DNA from: a bacterium
GTDB taxonomy: Bacteria > Patescibacteria > Saccharimonadia > Saccharimonadales > UBA4665
Direction of reading: 5' to 3'
Assembly (NCBI GenBank): GCA_021778165.1
Contig: JAJYCU010000044.1
Coordinates: forward strand, 1 to 5,821
Length of the DNA: 5,821 bases
Under the pieces are notes generated by a model. It was not told the DNA's origin. It ran no database searches and saw only the letters and a program-made list of their open reading frames with translations. Made by a program: the position numbers and the translations under genes. This document shows, in pieces, positions 1 through 5,155 of the stretch. The number at the start of each line of letters is the position of its first letter. Within the stretch, counting starts at the first letter, position 1.

Positions 1-863
1 ATTAGTTCTATGCTTTTTGATAGTTTGTTATATGAATCTGGATTAGCATCCTTACTGGCCATTACCATGATTTGATTTATGCCAACTTCGTTTAATTTTT
101 TAGCTTCCTTCATTAGCAATTCTGGGTTATTGGCAATATCGGTAGTACTAAGTCTTAGAAGGGATGTTTTTTCAATTTCATCATAATCTCTATTTATCTC
201 TAAGCAGTATTTTTTTAGAATTTCTAATTTACGAGTTAGTGCTTCCATATCTGCGGCAAATAAGTTACATCCGTCACCATACTTAGCAACATAACGTAAT
301 GTTTTTTCTTCACCTCCACCACCGATTAATATTGGTGGGTGTGGTTTAGTTATGGGTTGAGGTGATAAGTGGGGTTCTGGTAAGTTATAGATTTTTCCAA
401 CAAAAGGTTCAGCATTGTTATTCCACATTTGGTGAGTTAGTTTTAGAGTATCCTCAAGCCTATCAAATCGATGTGAGTTTAGTGGGTCAGTCAAACCTAA
501 AGCAATAGCTTCTTGATCATTCCAGCCAGCTCCAATACCAAGATATGCTCTGCCATTAGACAGGACATCAAGTGTAGTGACAGCATTAATTAGTACAGCT
601 GGATCTCGGTATATGACGCCAGTAACCAATGTGCCGAGTTTTACTTTTTCAGTAATCCCGGCCATAAACCCAAGAGTTGTGTAAGCTTCTAGCATGGGAT
701 CTTTATAGTCTCCAATACCGGGCAATTGAAAGAAATGGTCCATAACCCATAGACTATATATGCCAGCATTTTCAGCTGATTTAACAATTTCTTTTAAATT
801 GTTACTAATATTTTTATCACCACCTGGATAATCAAATCTGTTTATTTGTAAGCCTACTTTCAT
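1..863 (-). CDS. LLM-class F420-dependent oxidoreductase, 3' end cut by window edge
   Basis: The frame reads 287 codons from the ATG at 863 without a stop and leaves the window at base 1. It is a luciferase-like (bacterial luciferase/F420, TIM-barrel) oxidoreductase, closest in my judgement to the TIGR03560-type family, whose members begin with a strand and an FDYPGG-like loop (here residues 10-15). Visible family marks are Trp39-Val-Met-Asp42-His43 after the first helix, the TGV..RDP.....A.TLD.LS.GR stretch at residues 81-105, GIGAGW at 109-114, and a GGGGEE turn at 181-186 that normally contacts the cofactor phosphate. By family length, probably only a C-terminal helix of roughly 10-20 residues is missing. 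The enzyme should be cytosolic and transfer hydride to or from F420 (or FMN); the substrate cannot be read from sequence. It lies 15 bases downstream of the FGD-like gene and is almost certainly its operon partner. The fold is certain; cofactor choice is inferred from the family. Confidence 0.88.
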   Translation of the reverse strand, partial: MKVGLQINRFDYPGGDKNISNNLKEIVKSAENAGIYSLWVMDHFFQLPGIGDYKDPMLEAYTTLGFMAGITEKVKLGTLVTGVIYRDPAVLINAVTTLDVLSNGRAYLGIGAGWNDQEAIALGLTDPLNSHRFDRLEDTLKLTHQMWNNNAEPFVGKIYNLPEPHLSPQPITKPHPPILIGGGGEEKTLRYVAKYGDGCNLFAADMEALTRKLEILKKYCLEINRDYDEIEKTSLLRLSTTDIANNPELLMKEAKKLNEVGINQIMVMASKDANPDSYNKLSKSIEL

Positions 864-871
864 TGTTTTTG

Positions 872-877
872 CTCCTT
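872..877 (-). promoter_or_regulatory. Shine-Dalgarno AAGGAG for the partial LLM gene
   Basis: On the minus strand AAGGAG ends 8 bases before the ATG at 863. It lies just downstream of the TAA (879-881) of the preceding gene, so the second cistron has its own strong ribosome site as well as possible coupling. This fixes the start choice at 863. Confidence 0.8.
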
Positions 878-878
878 T

Positions 879-1850
879 TTAGATATTACGTAATTTTGGT
901 AGTACTTCTTTGCCGATTAATTCTATAGTATTTGCTTGGTTAAGAGAGGTGATTTGAAAACAGATTGTCTCAGCTTTTAGTTCATCAATCAGAGGTTTAT
1001 AACAGGATATAATGTCATCCGTAGTTCTTAATTGGTTATATTGTTTCATTATAATCTCCTGACTAATAGTATCAGCTTCGTTTTGTAAATCGATTGGGTT
1101 AGTTAGGCTGTCGCGGTGAGGTGCCCGTAGTCCTCGCCAAGGTTTTAATGCTTTCCAAGCATCGGAATCATTGCTAGCGAAGACTGCCCAACTGGTAGCT
1201 ATCAACCTAGCACTTTTATTCTGGCTGGAGGAGATAGCACTTACTACATTGTCCTTAGTTGTCTCAATGTCTTTAACACTAGTGATAACACCGTCACATA
1301 GGTTAGCCGCTAAAGTAGCTGATTTTGGCCCATTAGCAGCAAGATATATTGGAACTTTTGATAGAGGTGGACTATAGAGCTTTAAATCCTTAACTGTATA
1401 AAAACCCTGATTCGAGTTGACAGTTTTACCGTCTAGAAGATCTCTCATAATACCAATTGCTTCAATCATTCTTTGATTTCTTTCTTTATAATTTGGTATT
1501 TCATAACCGAGAGGTGATTCATTTATGCTTTCTCCCATACCAAGTCCGAGTTCAAATCTTCCGCCACTCAAACGATCTATTGTAGCTGTAGCTTGGGCGA
1601 TAATTGCAGGGTGGTATCTAAAAAGAGGTGTTACAACGCCTGTCATTAATTTTATTTTAGATGTTGCCTCGGCAATGGCGCCCAAAGTACTGAAAGCAAA
1701 ACCGCTGGCACTTTCATCATCTACCCAAGGCTGAAGATGCTCAGAAATAATTAACCCATCGAACCCCATTTTCTCAGCTATTTTTGCATGGGTAACCAGT
1801 TCTTCTGGATGAAACTGTTCATGGCCTAAAAACCAATAAAATTTAGTCAT
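879..1850 (-). CDS. F420-dependent glucose-6-phosphate dehydrogenase-like LLM oxidoreductase
   Basis: The 323-residue protein matches the FGD family (TIGR03557 type) in length and motif order; mycobacterial FGD1 is about 336 residues. Compared from memory with FGD1, it keeps Glu11 (GHEQF), Ser-Glu37-His38-x-Gln-Pro-Trp42 (FGD1 SDHFQPW, the catalytic His/Trp pair), TP.FRYHPA.IAQA at 74-86, and GMGE107..NE at 104-111 (the catalytic Glu). Lys193 may correspond to a phosphate-binding lysine. Family members oxidise glucose 6-phosphate to 6-phosphogluconolactone and reduce F420, but related enzymes act on other substrates, and I cannot confirm the sugar-phosphate pocket: the region around NPIDLQNEAD (251-260) seems to have Asn257 where FGD1 has lysine. 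It is the first gene of a two-gene operon with the second LLM enzyme. A GGGAGG site lies 10 bases upstream and a TATAAT further up. The LLM fold and FGD-family placement are firm; G6P specificity is unproven. Confidence 0.88.
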   Translation of the reverse strand: MTKFYWFLGHEQFHPEELVTHAKIAEKMGFDGLIISEHLQPWVDDESASGFAFSTLGAIAEATSKIKLMTGVVTPLFRYHPAIIAQATATIDRLSGGRFELGLGMGESINESPLGYEIPNYKERNQRMIEAIGIMRDLLDGKTVNSNQGFYTVKDLKLYSPPLSKVPIYLAANGPKSATLAANLCDGVITSVKDIETTKDNVVSAISSSQNKSARLIATSWAVFASNDSDAWKALKPWRGLRAPHRDSLTNPIDLQNEADTISQEIIMKQYNQLRTTDDIISCYKPLIDELKAETICFQITSLNQANTIELIGKEVLPKLRNI

Positions 1851-1860
1851 ATTCTTTTAC

Positions 1861-1866
1861 CCTCCC
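1861..1866 (-). promoter_or_regulatory. Shine-Dalgarno GGGAGG for the FGD-like gene
   Basis: The minus strand reads GGGAGG, then 10 bases, then the ATG at 1850. This is a near-perfect anti-SD match and supports the start chosen. It contrasts with most other genes in the window, which have no such site. Confidence 0.8.
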
Positions 1867-1879
1867 ATACTATTATTTA

Positions 1880-1894
1880 ATTATAAAACTTATA
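1880..1894 (-). promoter_or_regulatory. Candidate -10 elements of the F420 oxidoreductase operon
   Basis: On the minus strand a consensus TATAAT lies at 1885-1880 and a second candidate, TGC-TATAAG (extended -10 form), has its hexamer at 1894-1889. No convincing -35 hexamer is found at 16-18 bases from either. With the TATAAT, transcription would start near 1873 and give a leader of about 23 bases that includes the GGGAGG site. The exact element is uncertain. Confidence 0.45.
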
Positions 1895-1905
1895 GCAACT
1901 TATAG
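1887..1905. repeat. Tandem 9-mer direct repeat with 10-base period
   Basis: AACTTATAG occurs perfectly at 1887-1895 and again at 1897-1905 (plus strand), so the copies are one helical turn apart. The pair overlaps the putative -10 region of the oxidoreductase operon. It could be a regulator site or chance in AT-rich DNA. Confidence 0.5.
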
Positions 1906-1930
1906 GAAGTTTTGGGTTGTGTAGCTATCG

Positions 1931-1956
1931 CTTCATAATTAAAGCCAACTATGAAG
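1931..1956. repeat. Inverted repeat CTTCATA / TATGAAG
   Basis: A perfect 7-bp stem (1931-1937 with 1950-1956) encloses a 12-base loop and is followed on the plus strand by TTTTTATT. It looks like a weak plus-strand terminator, but no plus-strand gene precedes it. It lies roughly 40-50 bases upstream of the oxidoreductase -10 region, so an operator is equally possible. Confidence 0.4.
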
Positions 1957-1999
1957 TTTTTATTGATAAATAACATGGTTAGGTATGATTAAAATTATC

Positions 2000-2012
2000 C
2001 ATACTGGGTATG
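2000..2012. repeat. Short hairpin CATAC-TGG-GTATG
   Basis: A 5-bp perfect stem with a 3-base loop. On the minus strand it is followed by GATAATTTTAA, so it may weakly help end the ATPase/Nudix transcript. The stem is short and AT-rich, so this is a minor call. Confidence 0.25.
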
Positions 2013-2127
2013 TGCTGTTGGCGTTTTTGTTAGCTAGTAAATCTCTAAACATAAAGTACTAATTTTTTGGCAATGTATTTTAAATAGGATTTCTAGCTGC
2101 CAGCCTAGCTCGTAAGTTCTACTAATA

Positions 2128-2793
2128 TTAAAATTCTAAATTAGTAATAAATATTTGATTTTGAGAACTAAGTAATTTATATATTTCGTTCGTTCCAGAC
2201 ATTAATGTTTTGTTATTATCTTTAAAATTATGAAGGACAAATTTAAATTTATCGTTCTCGGGAGGAAGTTGTATAGCATCTAAATAACCACTATGAATGT
2301 GTGCGACAACATGAGTTAAAACATTTTGTTGTTTGCTCATACTTATATTGGCTAAACCTCGAAAAGTTAGAGGTATATTATTTAGCCCTGTTTTTTCAAA
2401 TAATTCTCGCTTAGCATGAGTAGGTATGTTTTCGCCAAAATGTTGTTTGCCACTTGGTAACATTAGCTGGCCTTTAAATGGTTGGAATTTTCTTTCAAGC
2501 AATAACCATTCGTCGGTTTTATTCTTAATTGCAATTATTGCAATAAGCTTCGGTTGTTTACTCGGTTTGTTATTTGAACTACTCAAGGAATCGACATATG
2601 TTAGTCCATTAGTTGATAAGCTATAGATATTGTCGATCTTTGAGATATAGCCTGATTTAATGAGAGAGTTTAGATGATACATAAAGATATTACTTTCCAT
2701 ACCATCTGGTTTAAGCTCTGAAAATCTTAAACCGTCAGATCGCATTAGTCGGTTAATTAAATCTCTTTGAATTGGGTGATCTACCATCTTCAT
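2128..2793 (-). CDS. Winged-helix + Nudix domain protein, second gene of pair
   Basis: The protein has 221 residues. Residues about 5-70 form a winged helix-turn-helix: a helical segment with the likely recognition helix near 32-47 (SNIFMYHLNSLIKSG) and a wing at 50-60. A polar linker at 71-80 (Ser/Asn/Lys rich) follows. Residues about 82-210 form a Nudix fold. The Nudix box is present as G115-x5-E121-x7-R129-E130-L-F-E133-K134-T-G136-L. The second glutamate of the usual EE pair is Lys134, so metal binding and hydrolysis may be weakened and the domain may act as a ligand sensor. The order HTH then Nudix is opposite to NrtR, which has Nudix first. Similar HTH-Nudix proteins are, as I recall, common in CPR genomes. 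The ATG lies 2 bases after the stop of the ATPase-CYTH gene with no Shine-Dalgarno, so translation is probably coupled; Met3 is an alternative start. The ligand is unknown. Confidence 0.85.
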   Translation of the reverse strand: MKMVDHPIQRDLINRLMRSDGLRFSELKPDGMESNIFMYHLNSLIKSGYISKIDNIYSLSTNGLTYVDSLSSSNNKPSKQPKLIAIIAIKNKTDEWLLLERKFQPFKGQLMLPSGKQHFGENIPTHAKRELFEKTGLNNIPLTFRGLANISMSKQQNVLTHVVAHIHSGYLDAIQLPPENDKFKFVLHNFKDNNKTLMSGTNEIYKLLSSQNQIFITNLEF

Positions 2794-2795
2794 AT

Positions 2796-3953
2796 TTATT
2801 GTACTAGTTCTTCTGTACTTAAACTACCTAAACTAAAACCTTTTATATTAACTTGCTTAGCCAGTTCTTGCCCCATTCCTTCGATTTCAACAATCGTTTT
2901 GTTTATTTGATCATAATAATCTAAACAGAGAATGTATTCTTTATTCTGAAATTCATATATGAATCGAGAGCGGATTTTATGTAACTCTTTAATGCAGTTT
3001 ATTTCGTATAATTGGTTATATAAATCTTTTGAAAGATTTCGATGAATTTCTTGCCTAGTATCACCATTATTGCCGCTTTTTAGGGCAAAATGATAGAAAA
3101 CATGTTTATTGTCTACAACGCCATGTCTTAAACGAAATTTTTGACCAGCTATTTCATGATAACTTTGATAAATATCCATACTGTTTAGATATTCATTAGA
3201 AGAACTATCAATTATTTCTAAAGTCTGATTAATATCTATCGGATAATTTGGGATGAATTTTGATTCTTTTTCAATTTCATGATGAAATATATCAAAAAGT
3301 GCATCGCTAATCTTATCTTTGAAATTTGGGCTAGAATATATGGAAAATTCTGGGTTAATGCTAGCTATTTTTAGGTTACGGTTACAAGTATCGATGGCTT
3401 GAGCAGTACTCTCGTATCTTGATGGGTTAGTGGATAGCAGTGCTTCGTAAACTTCCGATGATATTTTAGCAACTGTCGGGAGATAGACGACTTTATCAAC
3501 TAAGCTAATGAGTGGTGATTGCTCTAGACCTAACTCTAGCAGTATCTGATCGTACTGTTCTTCGTTTAAATATGGTTTTATATCTGCTCGATCAACTACA
3601 ATTATAGAGTTTGTGCCAGCGTACTTTTCTTTAGCATCCTGGATATTTAAGACTATTTTATTTAATATATGCTTTTGAAATTCTAAATAACTAGGTTGAT
3701 AACTAAAAAAATTCTCAATACTTATGCCGGCATTTAATAATTTTCCGATTTCAGCCGTTGCTATTTCTGGTATAAGTACAAAATTTTTAGTTTGTTCCTG
3801 ACTTAGAAGTTTAATTTCATTAATTAAAGTTGTTTTACCACCACAAGGACCCCCTTCTGCAGCAATTACAATCGGTTGAGGTCGACATATTTCTTCAAAG
3901 ATTTGTCTTTGGTATTCTGATGTTTGATTAACTTTATCAAATTCATGGTTCAT
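2796..3953 (-). CDS. P-loop ATPase (AAA_28/Ttd14-like) fused to CYTH/triphosphate-tunnel domain
   Basis: The 385-residue protein has two parts. Residues 25-215 are a P-loop NTPase of the NadR/AAA_28 type: Walker A G34-GPCG-G39-K40-T41, a PE63 motif after the second strand, and a Walker-B-like IIVVDR ending at Asp121-Arg122. From about residue 225 a CYTH domain follows: Glu228-x-Glu230-x-Lys232 (the ExExK signature), IYQSYH at 261-266, Arg274-x-Arg276, Lys292, Glu302, Arg328-x-Arg330, Asp345 and Glu356-x-Glu358. All the expected charged tunnel positions appear present, so the triphosphate-binding site looks intact. The architecture matches the eukaryotic Ttd14 type and its bacterial relatives. 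The likely activity is binding or hydrolysis of an NTP or polyphosphate, possibly combined with phosphotransfer; the substrate is unknown. It is soluble, with no signal or membrane segment. It is the first gene of a pair with the HTH-Nudix gene. No Shine-Dalgarno is seen; a TAATAT ends 6 bases before the ATG and a palindrome covers the start. Confidence 0.85.
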   Translation of the reverse strand: MNHEFDKVNQTSEYQRQIFEEICRPQPIVIAAEGGPCGGKTTLINEIKLLSQEQTKNFVLIPEIATAEIGKLLNAGISIENFFSYQPSYLEFQKHILNKIVLNIQDAKEKYAGTNSIIVVDRADIKPYLNEEQYDQILLELGLEQSPLISLVDKVVYLPTVAKISSEVYEALLSTNPSRYESTAQAIDTCNRNLKIASINPEFSIYSSPNFKDKISDALFDIFHHEIEKESKFIPNYPIDINQTLEIIDSSSNEYLNSMDIYQSYHEIAGQKFRLRHGVVDNKHVFYHFALKSGNNGDTRQEIHRNLSKDLYNQLYEINCIKELHKIRSRFIYEFQNKEYILCLDYYDQINKTIVEIEGMGQELAKQVNIKGFSLGSLSTEELVQ

Positions 3954-3958
3954 GAACC
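3947..3958. promoter_or_regulatory. 12-bp perfect palindrome over the ATPase start codon
   Basis: GGTTCATGAACC is its own reverse complement and contains the ATG at 3953-3951. A second cluster of related half-sites, TGAAC-T-GGTTA, sits at 3975-3985. Position at the start codon and about one turn from the -10 candidate fits a repressor site. The adjacent winged-helix Nudix protein is the obvious candidate ligand-responsive repressor (inference). Confidence 0.4.
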
Positions 3959-3959
3959 T

Positions 3960-3965
3960 ATATTA
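3960..3965 (-). promoter_or_regulatory. Candidate -10 (TAATAT) for the ATPase/Nudix operon
   Basis: The minus strand reads TAATAT, six bases, then ATG. A transcript starting 7 bases after the hexamer would begin at the A of the start codon, giving leaderless mRNA. No good -35 is seen at 17 bases. An alternative pairing is TTGCAC (3993-3988) with TAATTT (3971-3966), which would give a leader of about 5 bases. Confidence 0.4.
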
Positions 3966-4001
3966 AAATTAAACTGAACTGGTTACAGTGCAATTGTTTT
4001 G

Positions 4002-4019
4002 AGTCAAAAAAAATTGACT
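4002..4019. repeat. Inverted repeat AGTCAA-A6-TTGACT
   Basis: A perfect 6-bp stem with a six-A loop on the plus strand (six T on the minus). It can be lengthened by TTTT/AAAA pairing (3997-4000 with 4020-4023) if one base is bulged. It lies 15 bases after the stop of the DUF998 gene and upstream of the ATPase gene, so it could be a weak terminator for the former or an operator for the latter. Confidence 0.4.
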
Positions 4020-4034
4020 AAAATATACTTTAAA

Positions 4035-4694
4035 TTAAATATTATTTTTAAGATCTTTTGGCTTACTACTAACCCGATAGACTAAGTAGGGTATCAGGGC
4101 AATATAGAGCGAACAAAGAGTCATGTAATAATCTTGTGACCAGTTACCATTTTTACCTGGTTGAATAGCTTGAAGTAGTGAGATAGCACCAAAAATTATA
4201 TAACCAACTAGAAATGTATTAAGGATTATATTTCGCCTTAGATTGAACCATAGAATAAATAAGCTAGTAAATAAGAATACTGAGCCTAATATACTAAAAA
4301 TACCGTGTGCCAGTAGCAGATTATCTGTTCGAAAAGTAGGACAGGTTTTTATACCTTGGACACATCTGAGAGGTAAGAGTGCGTCAACAATAGTACTAAG
4401 ACCAAATACAATAGAACAGGAAAGTACAGCCTTTATAGTTTTGAATTTTTGTTTTATTGAAAATATTCGCCAGAGCCATAAACTTATAATTATTATTAGT
4501 AAACTACTTGTAATGTCACCCGAAATAAAAACCCAATTATATGGTTGACCAACAGCTTCTAGGCCACTAGCCAGACTATTTTTTGAAACATTTAGGTTGA
4601 GCCAATGGCCAAGAGGCCATGAGCTATAAAGTATGCCAGCTACTATACTCAAGATTTCTAATTTTGTTAACAAGTTTTTTCTAATTGAGACCAT
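4035..4694 (-). CDS. DUF998-family membrane protein, six transmembrane helices
   Basis: The 219-residue protein has six hydrophobic segments at about 12-33, 54-78, 86-106, 127-150, 156-176 and 187-206, with basic residues at both ends (RKNLLTK at 5-11, KPKDLK at 211-216). Features typical of DUF998 are the acidic residue at the end of helix 3 (VDALLP, Asp104), a following short polar loop, and His130 at the start of helix 4. The loop carries Cys111 and Cys118, which could form a disulfide if it faces outside. DUF998 members have no established biochemical role; a part in the cell envelope is only a guess. Translation starts at 4694 without a Shine-Dalgarno, and a consensus TATAAT ends 7 bases upstream. 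A hairpin ATGGCC-AAGA-GGCCAT lies inside the early coding region (4605-4620). The gene is separated by 89 bases from the YdeI-like gene and by 81 from the ATPase gene, so it is probably its own unit. Confidence 0.75.
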   Translation of the reverse strand: MVSIRKNLLTKLEILSIVAGILYSSWPLGHWLNLNVSKNSLASGLEAVGQPYNWVFISGDITSSLLIIIISLWLWRIFSIKQKFKTIKAVLSCSIVFGLSTIVDALLPLRCVQGIKTCPTFRTDNLLLAHGIFSILGSVFLFTSLFILWFNLRRNIILNTFLVGYIIFGAISLLQAIQPGKNGNWSQDYYMTLCSLYIALIPYLVYRVSSKPKDLKNNI

Positions 4695-4701
4695 TTATTT
4701 A

Positions 4702-4707
4702 ATTATA
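4702..4707 (-). promoter_or_regulatory. Candidate -10 (TATAAT) for the DUF998 gene
   Basis: A consensus TATAAT on the minus strand is followed by seven bases and the ATG at 4694, predicting a transcript start at about 4695 and hence leaderless mRNA. The -35 region (about 4725-4730) is poor. Another TATAAT lies upstream at 4738-4733 and would give a longer leader that still lacks a Shine-Dalgarno. Confidence 0.45.
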
Positions 4708-4783
4708 CTGCTGATGATAAATATGCATGATTATTATATAGGGATAGTAATCATATTATTAAGTAGCGTTTAATCAACTATTG

Positions 4784-5089
4784 TTAAGATTTTTTGCCAT
4801 TAAGCACCCAACGAACTGAAGGACTTATCTTTTTATCGGAACGGTGAATACAGCCAATCCAACAACAGGGTCGTCTCATCCCTTCCTTGAGTTCGGAAAT
4901 AACTCTCTTAACATGCTCATTTCTGGTTTTTTGTTGCTTAACAGTGATGGTCCAGCAAATCCACTCGTTACGTGCCAGCGGTGTAATATCTTCCCATAGT
5001 TCCAGAGCTTTCTTGTCTGAATTAAGTGCTTTTCTTAGATCATTAGGTAATTCATGTACAACACCCTCAGAAATTGGTCTTATTTCCAT
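4784..5089 (-). CDS. YdeI/OmpD-associated (OmdA-like) family small protein
   Basis: The 101-residue soluble protein resembles the short YdeI/OmpD-associated family (Pfam OmdA group). Family marks are HELPNDLRKAL at 12-22, the core Leu-Thr/Ile-Thr-Pro-x-x-Arg-Asn-Glu-x-Ile-Cys-Trp at 35-46 (ITPLARNEWICW), Lys/Thr-Arg at 54-56, and the end motif GMRRPCCWIGCIHR at 70-83. Cys75, Cys76, Cys80 and His82 could bind a metal or be redox active, but that is a guess. Some relatives are annotated as bacteriocin- or antimicrobial-peptide-protection proteins; this role is not shown by sequence. It is divergent from the receiver gene across 66 bases. No Shine-Dalgarno precedes the ATG at 5089; a TAATAT ends 6 bases upstream. 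Family placement is fairly confident; function is unknown. Confidence 0.75.
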   Translation of the reverse strand: MEIRPISEGVVHELPNDLRKALNSDKKALELWEDITPLARNEWICWTITVKQQKTRNEHVKRVISELKEGMRRPCCWIGCIHRSDKKISPSVRWVLNGKKS

Positions 5090-5095
5090 TTATCT

Positions 5096-5101
5096 ATATT
5101 A
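5096..5101 (-). promoter_or_regulatory. Candidate -10 (TAATAT) for the YdeI-like gene
   Basis: The minus strand reads TAATAT, six bases, then ATG, the same spacing as at the ATPase gene, so the predicted transcript start is the A of the start codon. No -35 consensus is visible. An overlapping TATAGAT is also possible. Confidence 0.35.
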
Positions 5102-5137
5102 ACTCAATTTTAATTTAATTTCTGTATTTGTTTATTA

Positions 5138-5146
5138 TGATAAAAT
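5138..5146 (+). promoter_or_regulatory. Extended -10 (TGA-TAAAAT) for the receiver gene
   Basis: TGATAAAAT fits the extended -10 form TGnTANNNT with one mismatch to TATAAT. It ends 9 bases before the ATG at 5156, so the leader would be about 3 bases. There is no Shine-Dalgarno in the gap. It shares the 66-base intergenic region with the divergent YdeI-like promoter. Confidence 0.45.
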
Positions 5147-5155
5147 ATTGACATA

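Larger units (their letters stand above)
1867..2127. other. 261-base non-coding spacer upstream of the F420 operon
   Basis: No gene can be supported on either strand; the plus-strand ATG frames here are only about 7-13 codons. The spacer holds the promoter region of the oxidoreductase operon near its left end and two small inverted repeats (1931-1956 and 2000-2012). It should also contain the 3' end of the Nudix transcript. I see no strong rho-independent terminator on the minus strand. Confidence 0.6.

Noticed and set aside
1171..1377. 68-codon plus-strand open frame
   Set aside because: It lies entirely inside the minus-strand FGD-like gene, whose family motifs are clear, and has no ribosome site.
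1525..1734. 69-codon plus-strand open frame
   Set aside because: It is antisense to the conserved core of the FGD-like gene and has no supporting signals.
2426..2626. 66-codon plus-strand open frame
   Set aside because: It is antisense to the Nudix box region; its hydrophobic peptide is a by-product of the opposite strand.
4243..4548. 101-codon plus-strand open frame
   Set aside because: It is antisense to the DUF998 membrane gene, which has clear transmembrane segments; no ribosome site precedes it.
4887..5102. 71-codon plus-strand open frame
   Set aside because: It overlaps the YdeI-like gene on the other strand, which has recognisable family motifs.
5148..5153. Perfect TTGACA just before the receiver start codon
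   Set aside because: No -10 hexamer lies about 17 bases downstream inside the coding sequence, so it is not a usable -35 here.
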